Assembly: GCF_000002995.4 (NCBI RefSeq)
Contig: NW_025062476.1
Location: 1,917,001-1,981,000 of the forward strand
Source of the DNA: Brugia malayi
Lineage: Eukaryota > Nematoda > Chromadorea > Rhabditida > Onchocercidae
Length of the DNA stretch: 64,000 nt
Direction of reading: 5' to 3'
The translations under genes were made by a program, and so were the position numbers. Each line of letters opens with the position of its first letter. Positions within the stretch are counted from its first letter, which is position 1. The notes under the pieces were generated by a model, which was not told where the DNA came from, made no database searches, and worked only from the letters and a program-made list of their open reading frames with translations. Shown in pieces: positions 25,301 through 38,300 of the stretch.

Positions 25301-28300
25301 TCCAATTTCAGTGTCTTTGCACAACTGCACCAAACACGGTACTAACGCTGAACCACAATCACTTGGATTTCTTAAATAATTCATCGTTTAATTTTACCTA
25401 TCACTTTGTATGTACATCTGCGCTTCCTCAAAGGGCAGATTGTACCTTAAAGGTACCAATAGAATTTACAATATTTTTATGAGTAATTTACATATTATTT
25501 CATTTAATCATTTTGAAATAAAATACAGTTTTAAAAAAAGAAGCAAATTCCCGTATTCGATTAGAAGAAGAATACCTTAATGATTCGGCGACAACCGCCA
25601 GATGTTGAGCCATAGAGCTTCGCACATTTGAATTTGGATCATTACAAAGCATTTGTACACAAGGTATAATATCACGTCGAATACTGTAAAAAATATCATA
25701 TTCATAAACAAATAAAATTAAATAAATTAGTAATATAAAATAATTTTTATTTTTCTCTCTACAATATATCTTCAAAAAACAAAAAAAAAAAAAAAAAAAA
25801 GAAAGAAAGAAAGAATCGTTCTTTATTGAGAAAAGAAAATTAGAAATTTTAGAAATGAAACAAGAAAAAAATCATTTGTCACAATTTTTCAATAAACGAA
25901 TGAAAAATTTATTTAAAAAAAAACAACAATAAAAATAATTTGTTTTCATTTTTATTTCTTATTGAATAGTTAGGGATGAATAATGCATATCAATTATAAT
26001 TTACATTTAATTGAGCTCATTAAATAACTAATTGACATTTTAAATTTCACATTAATAAAAAATTCAACTCATTCGATGAAGTTTTTTACACACACATACT
26101 AAAGTACAAAAGTACAAAAAAGGAAGAAAAAAAAGAAACAAAAAAAAAAAAAGGACCCACTCAAAAGATTCTAAATTTCTGCACAATTTATCGACTAATT
26201 TTGTTGCTAATACACGTCGCTGTGCTCGTTGTGATGTTTCAGCTTGTGAAATAGTCAATGGTACAACCTATAATTAAAATTAAAATATTATAATTAATTA
26301 AAAAAAATTTTTTTTTAATGGTAGTTGAATTTATAAAAAAAAAAAAACAAAAACAATTCATTTTAATTTTAATCAAATGACTAATTATCATTCTCTTTTT
26401 TTCATCCTTTATGTGTAATTATTATTGTTACTGTGTAACAGAGTTTACGCAGCCCTAATTCAGATTTTTATTTTAGATTTCAAAATTCATTTTATTCATT
26501 CTTCAATATTTTCAATACTAACATTACTGCTATTATCTTTATCATTATCATTGATTAATAGCATAAGCAAAAAAAAAAAAAAAAAAAACGAATTTAATTA
26601 CAGATAAAAGCATCAGAATGAAGAATGGTATAAAATTGTTAAGATTTATTTAAAAAAAAAAAAAAAAAATTAATAAAGAACTTAAAAGCTGTTTGAGTTG
26701 TGATACAGGTGTCTGATCGATCACTTCAACAAGCGTTTCTAACCATGCTGCAGCTGTTACTGAACAACAAAAATTAAACTATCGTTCTAAATTCAATTTA
26801 ATACATTGAAAATTATTTGTGGAAATTAAATTTAATATATTAAAAAGATTTGGATGATATGATGAACTATTTACTGACCTATTTCAAATTTCCTTTACTA
26901 CCAATAAGTTAATTGTTGTTTTTGTGAACAAAGTGATAAGGAAGAAAATTTTAAAATTTTAAAAAATATTTTATAAAATATGATATGAAATAATTATTTA
27001 ATTCGATTATTTTGCAATGAGATTACATGAAGGAATAGGAATAAAGAATTAAATATGACTAATAAATATGACTAAACTCATAATATCTTTCATTTTTTTT
27101 TTTTTTAACATAAATAAGTAAAACTTGCAATTATCCTTTTGTTGTGCTGCATTCTGCAATATGTCATTGAGAATTACATCACTAATACCTCTGAAATTTT
27201 ACCTCTGCTGAATTTACTTCTTTGTTATATTGCGCAGTTTATTTTTTCTTCAAAAAAAAATAAGGTTATATTCTATTTAAATGGTGGCATTAAAACCATT
27301 ATTATTTTTTTTTTTTTTTTTTAGTAATTTTTAAAAAAAATAAGTGATTTTTTTTTTTAATTTTTGGATATAATCGAATTCAAAAAAAAAGTTTACGGAA
27401 CATTAGCGGTAAGTTTGCTATTTCGATAAATGTTTTTGTAGGTAACAGCTGCTTCACACTGTACATCCAAATTTGAACATTCCTCAACCAACATTTCCTA
27501 TATAAATATCATAAATTACTACAAATTTGAAAAATTAAATATTCACCACTTTTTTTTTTTTTAAACTATTAACATTCAATTTCTTTCCGTTCCAGAGATT
27601 ATTGAGATTTTAAGGGTTTATTCTATATAATTTTCTAAAAAGATCCTTTTTTCTAGATACTAATGGAATCTTTATAATTCTGTTATTTCTACTTCCTCAA
27701 CAAACGATCAACTTTTGATGATTTTTTCAAGTTTTAAATTTTGAATTTAAAATATGATATATTATCAAAAGCATAAATTTGATGATATTGCATAAAAGAT
27801 AATACTTTAGAATTTTCGATATCAAATGTAGCTTTGAATAGATGATAGTTAATATATGAAAGTACAAATTTAAAAGGATAATTATTAATTTTTAGAACAC
27901 AATGAACATTGAAGCCAACCTGAATGGCTGGCATAACTTTCTCGACCACTTGATCTCCATCAGTTTCTAATAAATCGTTCAATGTTCGAATTATTGACAA
28001 TTTCTGAATTTCTCGCCCTGTTCTTAAATTTGATTATAATGCAAATTCTAATTAAAATTTTTATACTTCATGAAATTGTTTGGATAATTTGTGCAACATT
28101 TTTGTTCATTTGTTTTTTGATCAATGAAAAAAGATTTAAAACGGATTAAACTTCAGAAAAATTAAGAAACAAAAAAAAGAAGAGGCAACGTTCATTTATC
28201 ATTTATTTTTTATTTATTTAATATTTAAATTTCAATCATTTATTTAATTGCTAGCAAAAATGAGGATGAAATGGAAAGGAATAGAATTTCAAAATAATTG

Positions 28301-28572
28301 AGAATTTAAATCGTTGATCAAATATTTATGCTAAAAGGAATTAAAAATTTTAATAAATTTTGTTTATGTGTGATGTAAAATAAAACGTTAGGTGTTGAAT
28401 TACGAAAAAAAAGAAAGTTGTAACACTTTAGAATATTGATTGCATCATCGATCGGTGATTGAAGTAATTCGTTAAAATCTGGATCATTTGCTACATTCAG
28501 CAATGATTCCCAATCAATCTTATTTTCCAATTGTTCAATTTCCTCATCTTTTCCATCTTCCGTGTTACTCAT
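20528..28572 (-). CDS. PPP4R4: PP4 regulatory subunit 4-like HEAT-repeat protein
   Basis: About 20 exons, near 900 residues, similar to human PPP4R4 (873). Exons: 28572-28427, 28022-27920, 27497-27397, 27190-27129, 26759-26681, 26267-26161, 25683-25576, 25370-25246, 24886-24765, 24514-24362, 24077-23958, 23830-23678, 23451-23269, 22916-22811, 22649-22502, 22078-21934, 21788-21625, 21405-21209, 20993-20805 and 20718-20528. Recognition rests on order and motifs: AWLETLVEVID, SVRRMCAYNFP, FLDMIPEIIVNFSRKFF, then EMANDKVASIRLQLC and a Ser/Thr/Arg-rich tail. The HEAT-type helices scaffold a PP2A-like phosphatase. The intron after 27129 appears to be GC-AG (GCAAGT); the 26759-26681 to 26267 join is one base out of phase in my model. 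The last five exons are duplicated at 1-2.7 kb. Confidence 0.88.
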
Positions 28573-31500
28573 TTTGTTTAAAATTTTAACTGTATCTTAA
28601 TTAGTCATCTAAATAATAAAAATATATTCAAAAAAAAAAAAAACAAACAAACAAACAAACAAAAAAATTTGATATAATCGAATCTATAAGATTGCTTTGA
28701 AAATTTTACATTCATCTTTTGCATTATTTGACAGCAGCAAAAAAAGAAAAAAGATTTGTTATTAATGTAAATTTTAAATACATATGATGATATCACATTT
28801 CGAAAAATATTTTTATCAATAAAATTCAAAAACAAAGAAGTTAGCAGAATTTTAAGCTTGAATTAAAAATGTTGGTGTTATAAGCAAAATAAAAAAAATC
28901 TTTTTTTAAGTTTAAAAGATACAAAAGAAAAAGAAAATTAGAGAGAGTGGAAAATCAAAAAAAAAAAAAATAGAAATAACCAAAATCTTTTTATAAAAAA
29001 TAATTCAATGCGGCAAAAGCTTAACTAGTTTGTGATATTTGTATTTATAAGACACCGATTGAATGAATAAATGTTTCATATGAAGTGCAATAAAATAACA
29101 TCTGTTGTTGTTTTATTGAAATGAACTAATAGGACAAAAAGGTAAAATGATAAGTGATAAGAGAGAAAGTAAAAAAGCAAGCAGCAAATAAAAGCATTTT
29201 TTTTTTTTGATTAGCTAAATTAAATATGTTTGTTTCTGATGTGAGTAAACATTGTCGGCACTTCAAAATGGCTTGCTTAGCAGCGATCTTTCAAATTTTC
29301 ATTTCATTTTTCTAGTTATTTGAAATGAAGAAAGAAGAGAAATTTAGCAAAAAGAAGAGATAATTGAAAAAGAAAAATGAACAATTTGTGATTAAAAAAA
29401 TGAAACAAATGAAATTATCTTTTATGGAAATTAATTTTATGAATATTTTAGACTAATATAAGAGATATTTTTTAATTGATATCGATAAGCTTGGAATGCA
29501 ATTTGAGTTAAAATAATTTGTAATTTGAAAAAAGTTTAAAAGAAAAAAAAAGAAATTGAAAATGAATGAAAAAAAAAAAAAACAAAGTATAGGATGAATA
29601 TTTGAAGATGTGGGTCATAATAAATACAACAGCACTCTAAGAGAGACACCTGTTCGAATAATTATCGCAGCTATTCTTTATTATTACAATTTTACTACTA
29701 CTACTACTGCTATTTGTGCATCTATAGATGTTGTAATGATCTTTCATGAATTATCATTATTATTATTTTTTTTTTAAAAGATCAAAGTGATAAAGTGATA
29801 AACAAACTAAGAAATCAACAGATATTGATAATATTTGCATGGTTTAATTATCTTAAAAGAAAGAAGAAAATGCATTAATACTATGCAACAATTTTAAATT
29901 GTAACAAATAATTTTTCCAAAATGATAAATCTGATAAAATAAATGCCTGATGCTATTATTAAAATTAACTTTCATTCATTTCGCCTTGTTAGATAATATA
30001 ACTTTTTGTAATTATTCAATATTTACTTTTCGGTACTTTTGCGCCTCTATATGATGCGTATTAGTGTGGGAGAAATTTCGATTTATAAACAGTTTGATAT
30101 AAGAATAAAATTGTTACACAAATCAAATAAACTATTAATGTTAGTAATTTAGGAAATGCTAAGGGACAAAAAAATAAACAAACAAACAACATTGTTTAGA
30201 TTGACATATGTGTTTTGATTAAAGGTTAACTAATTTAAACAACAACAATTCATCGTATTTCCGCATTTTTTAATAACTATTATTAAGGAACCATTAATGA
30301 CAGAGTGATTACTTTGAATATCAAATAGCAAAGATAAAACAGAGGAAATGAGTGATAAACTTTGGTGGAAGCAACTTTTCACTTATCACTTTAAGCGAAT
30401 TGCTTAGAGAAAGCGCAGTGATAAGAAGTGATAAGAAATGAGGTAAAGCTGAACAAAGGAAGGATGAAGAAATCAGTGCTACTGCTGCTGTTACTGCTAC
30501 TGCTACTGCTCAATGATATGTATTCTGTTGTCTTCAGATCTCGAACTTCATTTCTTTCTCTTATCAACAAAATGATTTATGAATTAGTTAATATGTGGCA
30601 GAAATGATTACTACAACATCAAACTAAAACGATGCAAAATTTAATTTAATTTCATCTTCCAAATGAATGCTATCAAAAAAATTCCATGCAATCGAGAACA
30701 AAAAAAAAAAAAAAATGCGCTAAAATTTCATAAACTGAAACTATAAGATTTATTTAAACTTCAAACTTAAAACTTTAAAAATTTGCAATAATTTAAAAGA
30801 TGTTATCTGAGTGATTAAATGATCTTATAAGAGTCAGCTGCAAATGTTAGCTACGCTACTTCATTATTCTTATGCGAACAATTACAGTTGAAAATTACAA
30901 ACGACTATTAAACTAATTGAAATTGAAGATTTTAAAAAGTTAGAAATATGTGAATAAATGGAGAAAAAAAGAAAAAACTTTAATCTTTCCTCAGCTTTTT
31001 ATCATTTTTATAATTTACAATTACTAAACTTAGTTGTTGGCAAAATCGATAAATGCAATCAGTTTTTTGTGTCTGTGAAAATAATCGAACTAATTCTGTA
31101 TTAAAGAATATAAGAATTTGTAGACTAAAGATTTTTCTTTTCTTTCCTTTTTTTTTTTTTTTTGAGAAAAATTAATAAATCTTTCTGTTACCTCAATCAA
31201 TCTATAAATTTGTTTTGTGTATCATAGTCTAAGCAAAAGAAAAATTTCAAAATTAAAATTCATTAATAGATTATAATTTTAGTATGAAATACAACTAGCT
31301 TTTTGGAATAGCCTTTACTCTTCTTGTGTTATTTATCAATTAAAAATAAGTTCTCTTCTCATGTTATTAAATTCTAATTTATTAAATTTTGTACTAATTG
31401 ATGTTAAGCTTTAAGATAATAGTAGAGACAAAATGAGATGGGTAAATCCTCAAGAAATATCAAAAGAAATTATTATTACTTTTTAAAAAAAAAAAGAAAA

Positions 31501-31789
31501 AAAGAAAAAATTATTACTTTCAAACAAAAAGAAAAATTGTTATTACTTTTGTTGCTGAAATATTTTTCCAATAATAGAAATTACTTTTTCGTTAATCATA
31601 GTACTATTCGTAGGTAGTTACTCATTTTATTAACTTGAAATATTCTCTTGGAAAATAAAAGTAAAATGCTTACTTATCTTTTTAAACCTTAAATTGCTTG
31701 ACAAGGAATAACTATGACAGCTTTAAAAAGAGAAAAATGCAGAGTGAGATCAGTGATTTCACAGCGCATTTCACGTTAGTTTCACAAAG
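28573..31789. other. Divergent intergenic region between PPP4R4 and TSC2
   Basis: About 3.2 kb separates the two gene starts. It is AT-rich with several poly-A runs, short CTA/CTG triplet runs near 29694 and 30477, and no convincing exon. Promoters of both genes should lie here, but I recognise no specific element. Confidence 0.6.
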
Positions 31790-32066
31790 GAGCACTCGAA
31801 AGTAGTCAGTTACGCTTGAGTGGTTAATTACGTTTGGACGGTCAGTTGCGTTTAAATGGTCAGTTACGTTTGAGTAGTCAGAGATGTTAAGTGGTCAGTT
31901 ACGTTTGAGCAATCAGTTACGTTTAAGTGGTTAATCACGTTTGAGCAATCAGTGACATTTAAGTTAATTACATTTGAGCAGTCAGTTACGTTTAAGCGGT
32001 CAATTACGTTTGAGCAGTTAGTTACGTTTAAGTGGTCAATTACGTTGAAGCAGTCAGTTACGTTTA
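31790..32066. repeat. 18-bp minisatellite upstream of TSC2
   Basis: About 15 diverged units of CAGTTACGTTTGAGCAGT type (variants AATTACG, TTTAAG, GGTCAG). The period is mostly 18 bp, so one minus-strand frame stays open and reads as repeats of NVTDCSNVI. It ends about 300 bp before the proposed TSC2 start. GC content is higher than in the flanks. Confidence 0.92.
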
Positions 32067-32373
32067 CTAATTGAGAAATCTTCGTTTTTTTCATTACCTT
32101 CTTTTTCCTATCTTTGTTCACTATTTACTCACTGCTGATATGTTCCTTTATATTTTGTTTTCAAAGATATTATAGACGAACTCATGTCTGAACTATAGTG
32201 GTTGTAAAAATCATAGGAACGAGTCGGACGGTGCATGCAAACGCTGAATTTGCCACCAAGTGGTATTCATTTATATTTTAACCTCTTCAGCAAACCTAAG
32301 AGAAATTCTGGTCTTAGCATTATGTGCTACTTCTAGGTAGACTACTGAATATTTGATAAGATGGGAAAGATTA

Positions 32374-35300
32374 ATGATAGCACTGCGAGACAACATTATC
32401 TTTTTTATTGATGAATTTAACAATAAGGATTTGAGAGGTACGCATGCGTTCGCGATTCCGACTCCGGTAGGCATGCCGTTATCGAGGCGAAGCTTCCTTT
32501 CAGCAGTATTCAGTCGGAAAGACAACGATGATATTCAACATTTCCTTAACAGGTTATTGCACTGTTATTTGTTTAGAATTGTGAACATTTAATTCTCTTT
32601 TCTGATCACTCCCACGAATAAGATAACACTAATATCTAAGAATTTTATATTAACTTTGTTCAGGTGGGTTTTGATTGTTATGAAGAAATCATCCGATTAT
32701 TTTATATTTCATATCTGCAATTTCAGTGAAGGTTCGATTAGTCAAGCAGCATGGTTTGAATTAGGATGTGGTAGTTCGTTGTCTACTCGGATGAAGGCAA
32801 TGGAGCAATTAGAGTCGGTACAATTTACTTAATTATCAGTCAGCTTATCTGAATAGTTGTTTAAAGAGGGATAAGATAGATTTAAATTAGGCTCATTTAA
32901 ATTAAATCTCAAGTTCTTCAATTACTGCTGCCTTGCAAAATTCTAAGCTTTCTAGTTATAAGTAGCTGACTTAAGAGTTTAAGAATTTTTAAAGTTTTTT
33001 TACCTCCAAATTTTGTAGCAAAATCCATGACTTTGAAATGTTTAGGAAAAGGGAAAAATTGCTTAAAGCTTTATCATAGAACTTACTAGATCGTTAGAGG
33101 CAGACGACTACAAATAAGCACCGTTGAAGCTCTATATCATGAGACCAAAGATCTATACGAAGTGGATGAAGCAAGGGATTCGTTCTTAAAAACATTTATT
33201 ACCCTCACTGAATATCAACTGGATCAACTCGGTTTGGCAATGCGCGACACATTTTTTTCCGTGGGTGATTTCACTTCACTTAAATTTTGTGCTTTTTTAG
33301 TAATATATAAACAAACTTAACATTATGTTGATATACGAATTTTATGGACACTTCTAAAGGATTCATTAAAAATTTTTTAGTTAATCCGTTCAATGGGTCT
33401 CAGTGATTTATCTTTGGAGTGGTTCATAGCTCTGTCAGTGAATGGCGATAAAGTAGCAGGTTTTGAATACGACTTCATGAGCCTTCAGCTTAATTGGCTA
33501 CGAGAAGTGCTAGATCTAAATAAGGTGGATCATCGACATGCTATCCGAGTACTTCAACTCACACAGCAAGCCATAAAGTTCGGCTGACATGATTGCATAA
33601 AATTTCTGTTTTGGAACAATAGGATTCATAAAAACATGTCTTTATAATTTTTTCACTTTTGTTGCAATTTGAACGGAGTTTTACTTCTGAAGTATATATT
33701 TTTCAAATAAGCTCGTGTTTTAAGAAATTTAAAGAGAAGAATTCAAACTTATCTTTTGCTGGTTGCTTTTAAAACTTCTAATTACGTGCCGCTTACTATT
33801 AGTGATTTTTTTTTATTTCCAGAACAAATGCTGGTTTTATTACAAATAAGGAGATTGATGAAATTGTTCATAATATTTGCTTAAGAATATGTCGTAAGGC
33901 AGATCATTTGACATACGAATGTTTATTATTACTAGGAATTATTTTAAAATATGGGTATGGCTATTTTTTCCATTTCTTTTTTCAATCCATTTTTTGCTGG
34001 TTTTCTATTAATCTGCTATTAGTACAAAAAAAAAAAAAAAAAACGGTTTATAGAAATACGGTATTATTGGTCAAAATTGTCAGCTAATATACTTAGCAGA
34101 TGTTTTATTTAAAATTACCATCCACTTAGTTACAAATGTTGTAATATAATTTATTATTTACAGTCGCATCCCAGATACGAAGTTGCTGATATTAATAACA
34201 ACATTGTGTTCGGTAATGAATGAACAGAAATGGGGTTCCACTGCATGGAACGTAATGAGAGGTTTATTGGGATCTCATTATGGTCATAATGTTATAAAGC
34301 TAATGCTTGATTTATTAAAAGATAGCGTCAATTGTCCGAAAACACAGGTTCTTGTAGGTGCTATATACTGTATACATACCGCTCTCTGGAGTCAGCAAGT
34401 AAGCTTCCTTTTCCGTTTATCATTTATGTAATATAATTTTGTTTATAACAGATTAAATAACAAGATTTTTCTTCTCTTTCTTTCAGTATTAATAGATTGG
34501 CTGGCAGTGTTCAAGATTTTTATTTAATGAGAATATGGTACATTTCGGAATGTTTCTCTTATTCATAGCTACAATTCTGATAAGTAACAGATATGAAGAG
34601 AAAGTAAAGCAATTTAAATCGTATAAGGAGTAATATTTGCAAGGCAACATTTTCTGTGATCTGAAATAGTGAGTGAATTTGAAAGCATTTGGTTTATTTA
34701 ACAGAATATTGGTAATTTACGCTGTCATCCAAGTGTTGCTCTTCCAAATATGTTGCCAGCAATGGAAGCAGGTCCTGAAGTTGTGAATGAAGTGTTGATT
34801 GCCATCCGACGGTTACTGAATGCCAGTGGAAAAAATCTACAGCAGCTGAGTTGGCACTGTATCTTGCAACTCCTTAAACAGGCTTTAAAGCTTTGTGAAC
34901 AGGTATTTATCATTGTGTTCCAGTTTTAGTGGTTTGCATATTTCGCTGAAATTTCTGTCAGCTACTTAAAAATTATCTAGTTTTTTCTTTTTTATTTTGA
35001 CGGTTTTATATGACAATTTTTATTAATAGAACAGAAAATCGAAGTTTCGATTGTGAGTGAATAATGAAAAAAGTTAGTGAAAAATGAAATCAAGTTTAGT
35101 CCAAAGCAAAAATTAGATATTTTTAAATTGTTTAATAGATATCATGGAAAGGAAAAGTTAGAGAGCAGCGATCACGTATTCATCATTTACTGAGCATTAT
35201 TGAGAATTTATATCATGATGGTAACTATGGTGGCTCCTCCGAAGCGCTGTATTCACTGATAGAAAGTTATATCGATGAACGTCCTGTTACAAGCATCATA

Positions 35301-38300
35301 GCATTATTTGATTACCGTGTAGCTGTAAGTTTTTTTTTTTTCTTGAATTTCGACATTTTTTATAGGACAGTTAATAGTATGATCGAATGTTATATTGTAG
35401 TTAATTAACTGTTATACAATCTAAGGTGGTCATTTCCTCATTGTAACTAAATGAACTCTACAATAAATCTTTTTAATTGTTTGCATTTTGAAGTGTTTGG
35501 ATCCCTTTATATCAAATTGGCTTCACACTCTTCAACAACTTGTCCAAAAGCATCTTCAAGACAACTACCCTTCTGCAGTTAGGTTCGTTAGTAGCTTTAA
35601 TTTCATGACTTTATGTTTCGGCAGAGCCTTTGAAGATTTTTAATGTATGAATCCTGTCATTATTGAGTTACTTATAGTTACTGGTTGATAATTTAAGGGA
35701 GAAAGCTGTTAGCGTCCTGCACACTGTTTATATGAAGTACCACTGGCTACATGAGAGAGCAGTTGTTACAGATTTAGTTTGTCCTATACTTAGAGGTTGT
35801 ATTCGTGAAAATAATGCCAAAATTCAGGTTTGTTTATTAATATTTTATCCAGTAAATAATTTGTCCCACTAAATTTTAAAACAATTAGCTGTAGGAATTT
35901 AAATAAGCTGTATATCAAGATCTAAAATATTTCATATCTAAGAATTTATTTGATCAGTTGCTCTCCAGACAAAGCGTATGCTATTTGGTTAGAATATAAC
36001 ACTCAAAAGATTCAGAAATGATTGTCTATATGTATTCTCAAGTTTTGGAAAAATTTATTTTAAATTTTAGTATCAAATGTTAAATGTTTTATTTGATGTT
36101 GCAAAAACGGTATCTTTACGTGAATCCGAAGATGATGACCTGTTTTTAATGGTAATGGAGATAGCCAATTCATTTCTTGCACTTGATCTCGACACTGCAG
36201 GTCTATGATTTCAAGGCTAATTAGCTCAAATTTCAAGCAAGACTAATTAGGACTCTAACATTTTTAAGTTCATGCAAATGAAACGGTGAAGAGTATTTTG
36301 TCTGTTACTTTGAGATTTTTTCAGAGGTAAAATTTTGAGGAAATTTCATCATATACCATTTACACAGTCCATTTCAGAAGTTTTTGAAAATATGGAAATA
36401 TTGACGGGGGATGTATGCCAAGTTTTAGCTGAACGTTTTTCTGATTTGCGAAGCTCTCATCTTCATTATATCATACATATACTTTGTGAACATCTTCATT
36501 CCCACTATCAACATGGACTTGTTCGCGAAATTGGTTGCGAAATACGGGAGCGCATATTTTCCGCATTATTGACTCTTGTTTGTAATCCACCTTCAGAGCA
36601 AATGGGTGTGTATATCATTTTCTTATCAGTTTTTTTTTTTTTTTAAATTTTACAAAGGGACAAATAATGAATTACGGAAACATGCTTAATTGTGCTGCAG
36701 TTGTCGACAGAAGGTACTCTTGATTATTTCTTGAACGCAAGTTACAGTTCTTTACATTTAATTGTAGTGTTTAAAATCTTCAAAGCTAATCCGTTTGTGT
36801 TCATCAAATACTTTGCTGCAGTTTGTATTGGTGAGTTTGATGACGTAACTAATGTACGAATATGTCGTGCTGGAGGTGATACTAATGGAAATTTTAAGTG
36901 GAGCGAAATATGCGTAGTGGTGACAAGAGCTATTGAAGAGGAGCTCTGGTAATTTCTGACTTTATTTTAATAAAATCTCAATCATTCATTGAACATTTCA
37001 TTGAATAACTAACATCATGAATGTTTTTAAAACCGGGTTGTTTACTCATATAGATATAGGTTATTTGGGTTGCTTACCGTGACAAATAAACTGTTTATAC
37101 AATCTAAGCTGGTAATCGTATCATATATGATTTCGAAGACAGTAAATAACATTTGTGCAGTTGCTTAAAACTTTTTTCCAGTGTTCTTAAAATATTATTT
37201 CAGGTTCCCGGTTATGAAAATAATTTTGCAACGGTTGTGTCGAATAGTAGAAGTGCGAGATTTGATTTTTACAGCGGGTACTGAACGCATAGAAAAACTT
37301 AAAAACGCTATAATTGCATTATATCACAAGTTTGTTTTGTAATTTATCAAGCCCGATCTGAATTCTTTTTTGTATTTTGTCATTTTCTGTGTTTTTTTCT
37401 TTTTTTTTTTTTGATATAAAAAGGGTTGCCGAAAAGTCGCTGCTATTTTAAATAGATATATGAAAGACAAGAGTATTGCTTGATTCTAACGAGTTTTAGA
37501 ACAAATAATTCGCATTCTTATCCTTTGTAAATTGAAGGTTATCTTAGTGGTGTTATGAATACTTTCATCCTTGTTGCAGGCGTAACACTTTGCTTTCTGA
37601 TGCCGATTTAACTATAAATCCATCACATAAGGGCGAAGTTGACCTACCGAAATATATTTGTCCTATTTTTAGTCGTCTAATTAATTATTATCATGATGAA
37701 AGTATTTGTAAAATTATGGTTGATTGCGTTCCTTCTCTTCCAAGCGGATGTCAGCAGGTATTGTGATGTTGAGGGTATTTTTTGTACCTTATGGATGAAT
37801 TATTTCTCATTGTTTATTTAGTTCATTTCTTCAAATGAATCTTAATTTTTTTCAGCAGCCAAAATTACATGGAGATAATCGTATGTTCTTCTGGAGTTAT
37901 AAAGAATATTAAAAAACATTTTTCAGGCAATAATGGCCTGTGACCTAGCAGTGCAGGTGCTGCCTGATTGTATGGCACCATTAGCCCGACAGTTAATATC
38001 CCATTTGGCAAGTCTTCATCCAAGTGCAGTTCTTGCTATCCCTATTATCGAATTAGCTTCGGACTGTTCCTCAGTGCCAGAGTTTTATCAATTTTTTGAG
38101 GTTTTGTTAATTGTAGACTTATTTTTGTTTTTCTTTTATATTCCACTTTCGTTGTTTTTGGATGTTTTTCCTAATTTTGTCTTTTCTGCTAACTTTACAT
38201 TGTAAAAAATATAATTAGGTACTAGGAAGACATTTTACTTTGATGAATATTTATATTAAAAAGTTTATATTGAAAAAAAAAAAGCCTCATTTCGTATTTC

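Noticed and set aside
31864..32121. Minus-strand repeat protein NVTDCSNVI
   Set aside because: It is a by-product of an 18-bp minisatellite; no promoter or splice evidence.
32271..32525. Minus-strand frame of 84 residues
   Set aside because: It is antisense to the proposed first TSC2 exon, whose plus-strand frame splices in phase into the next TSC2 exon.
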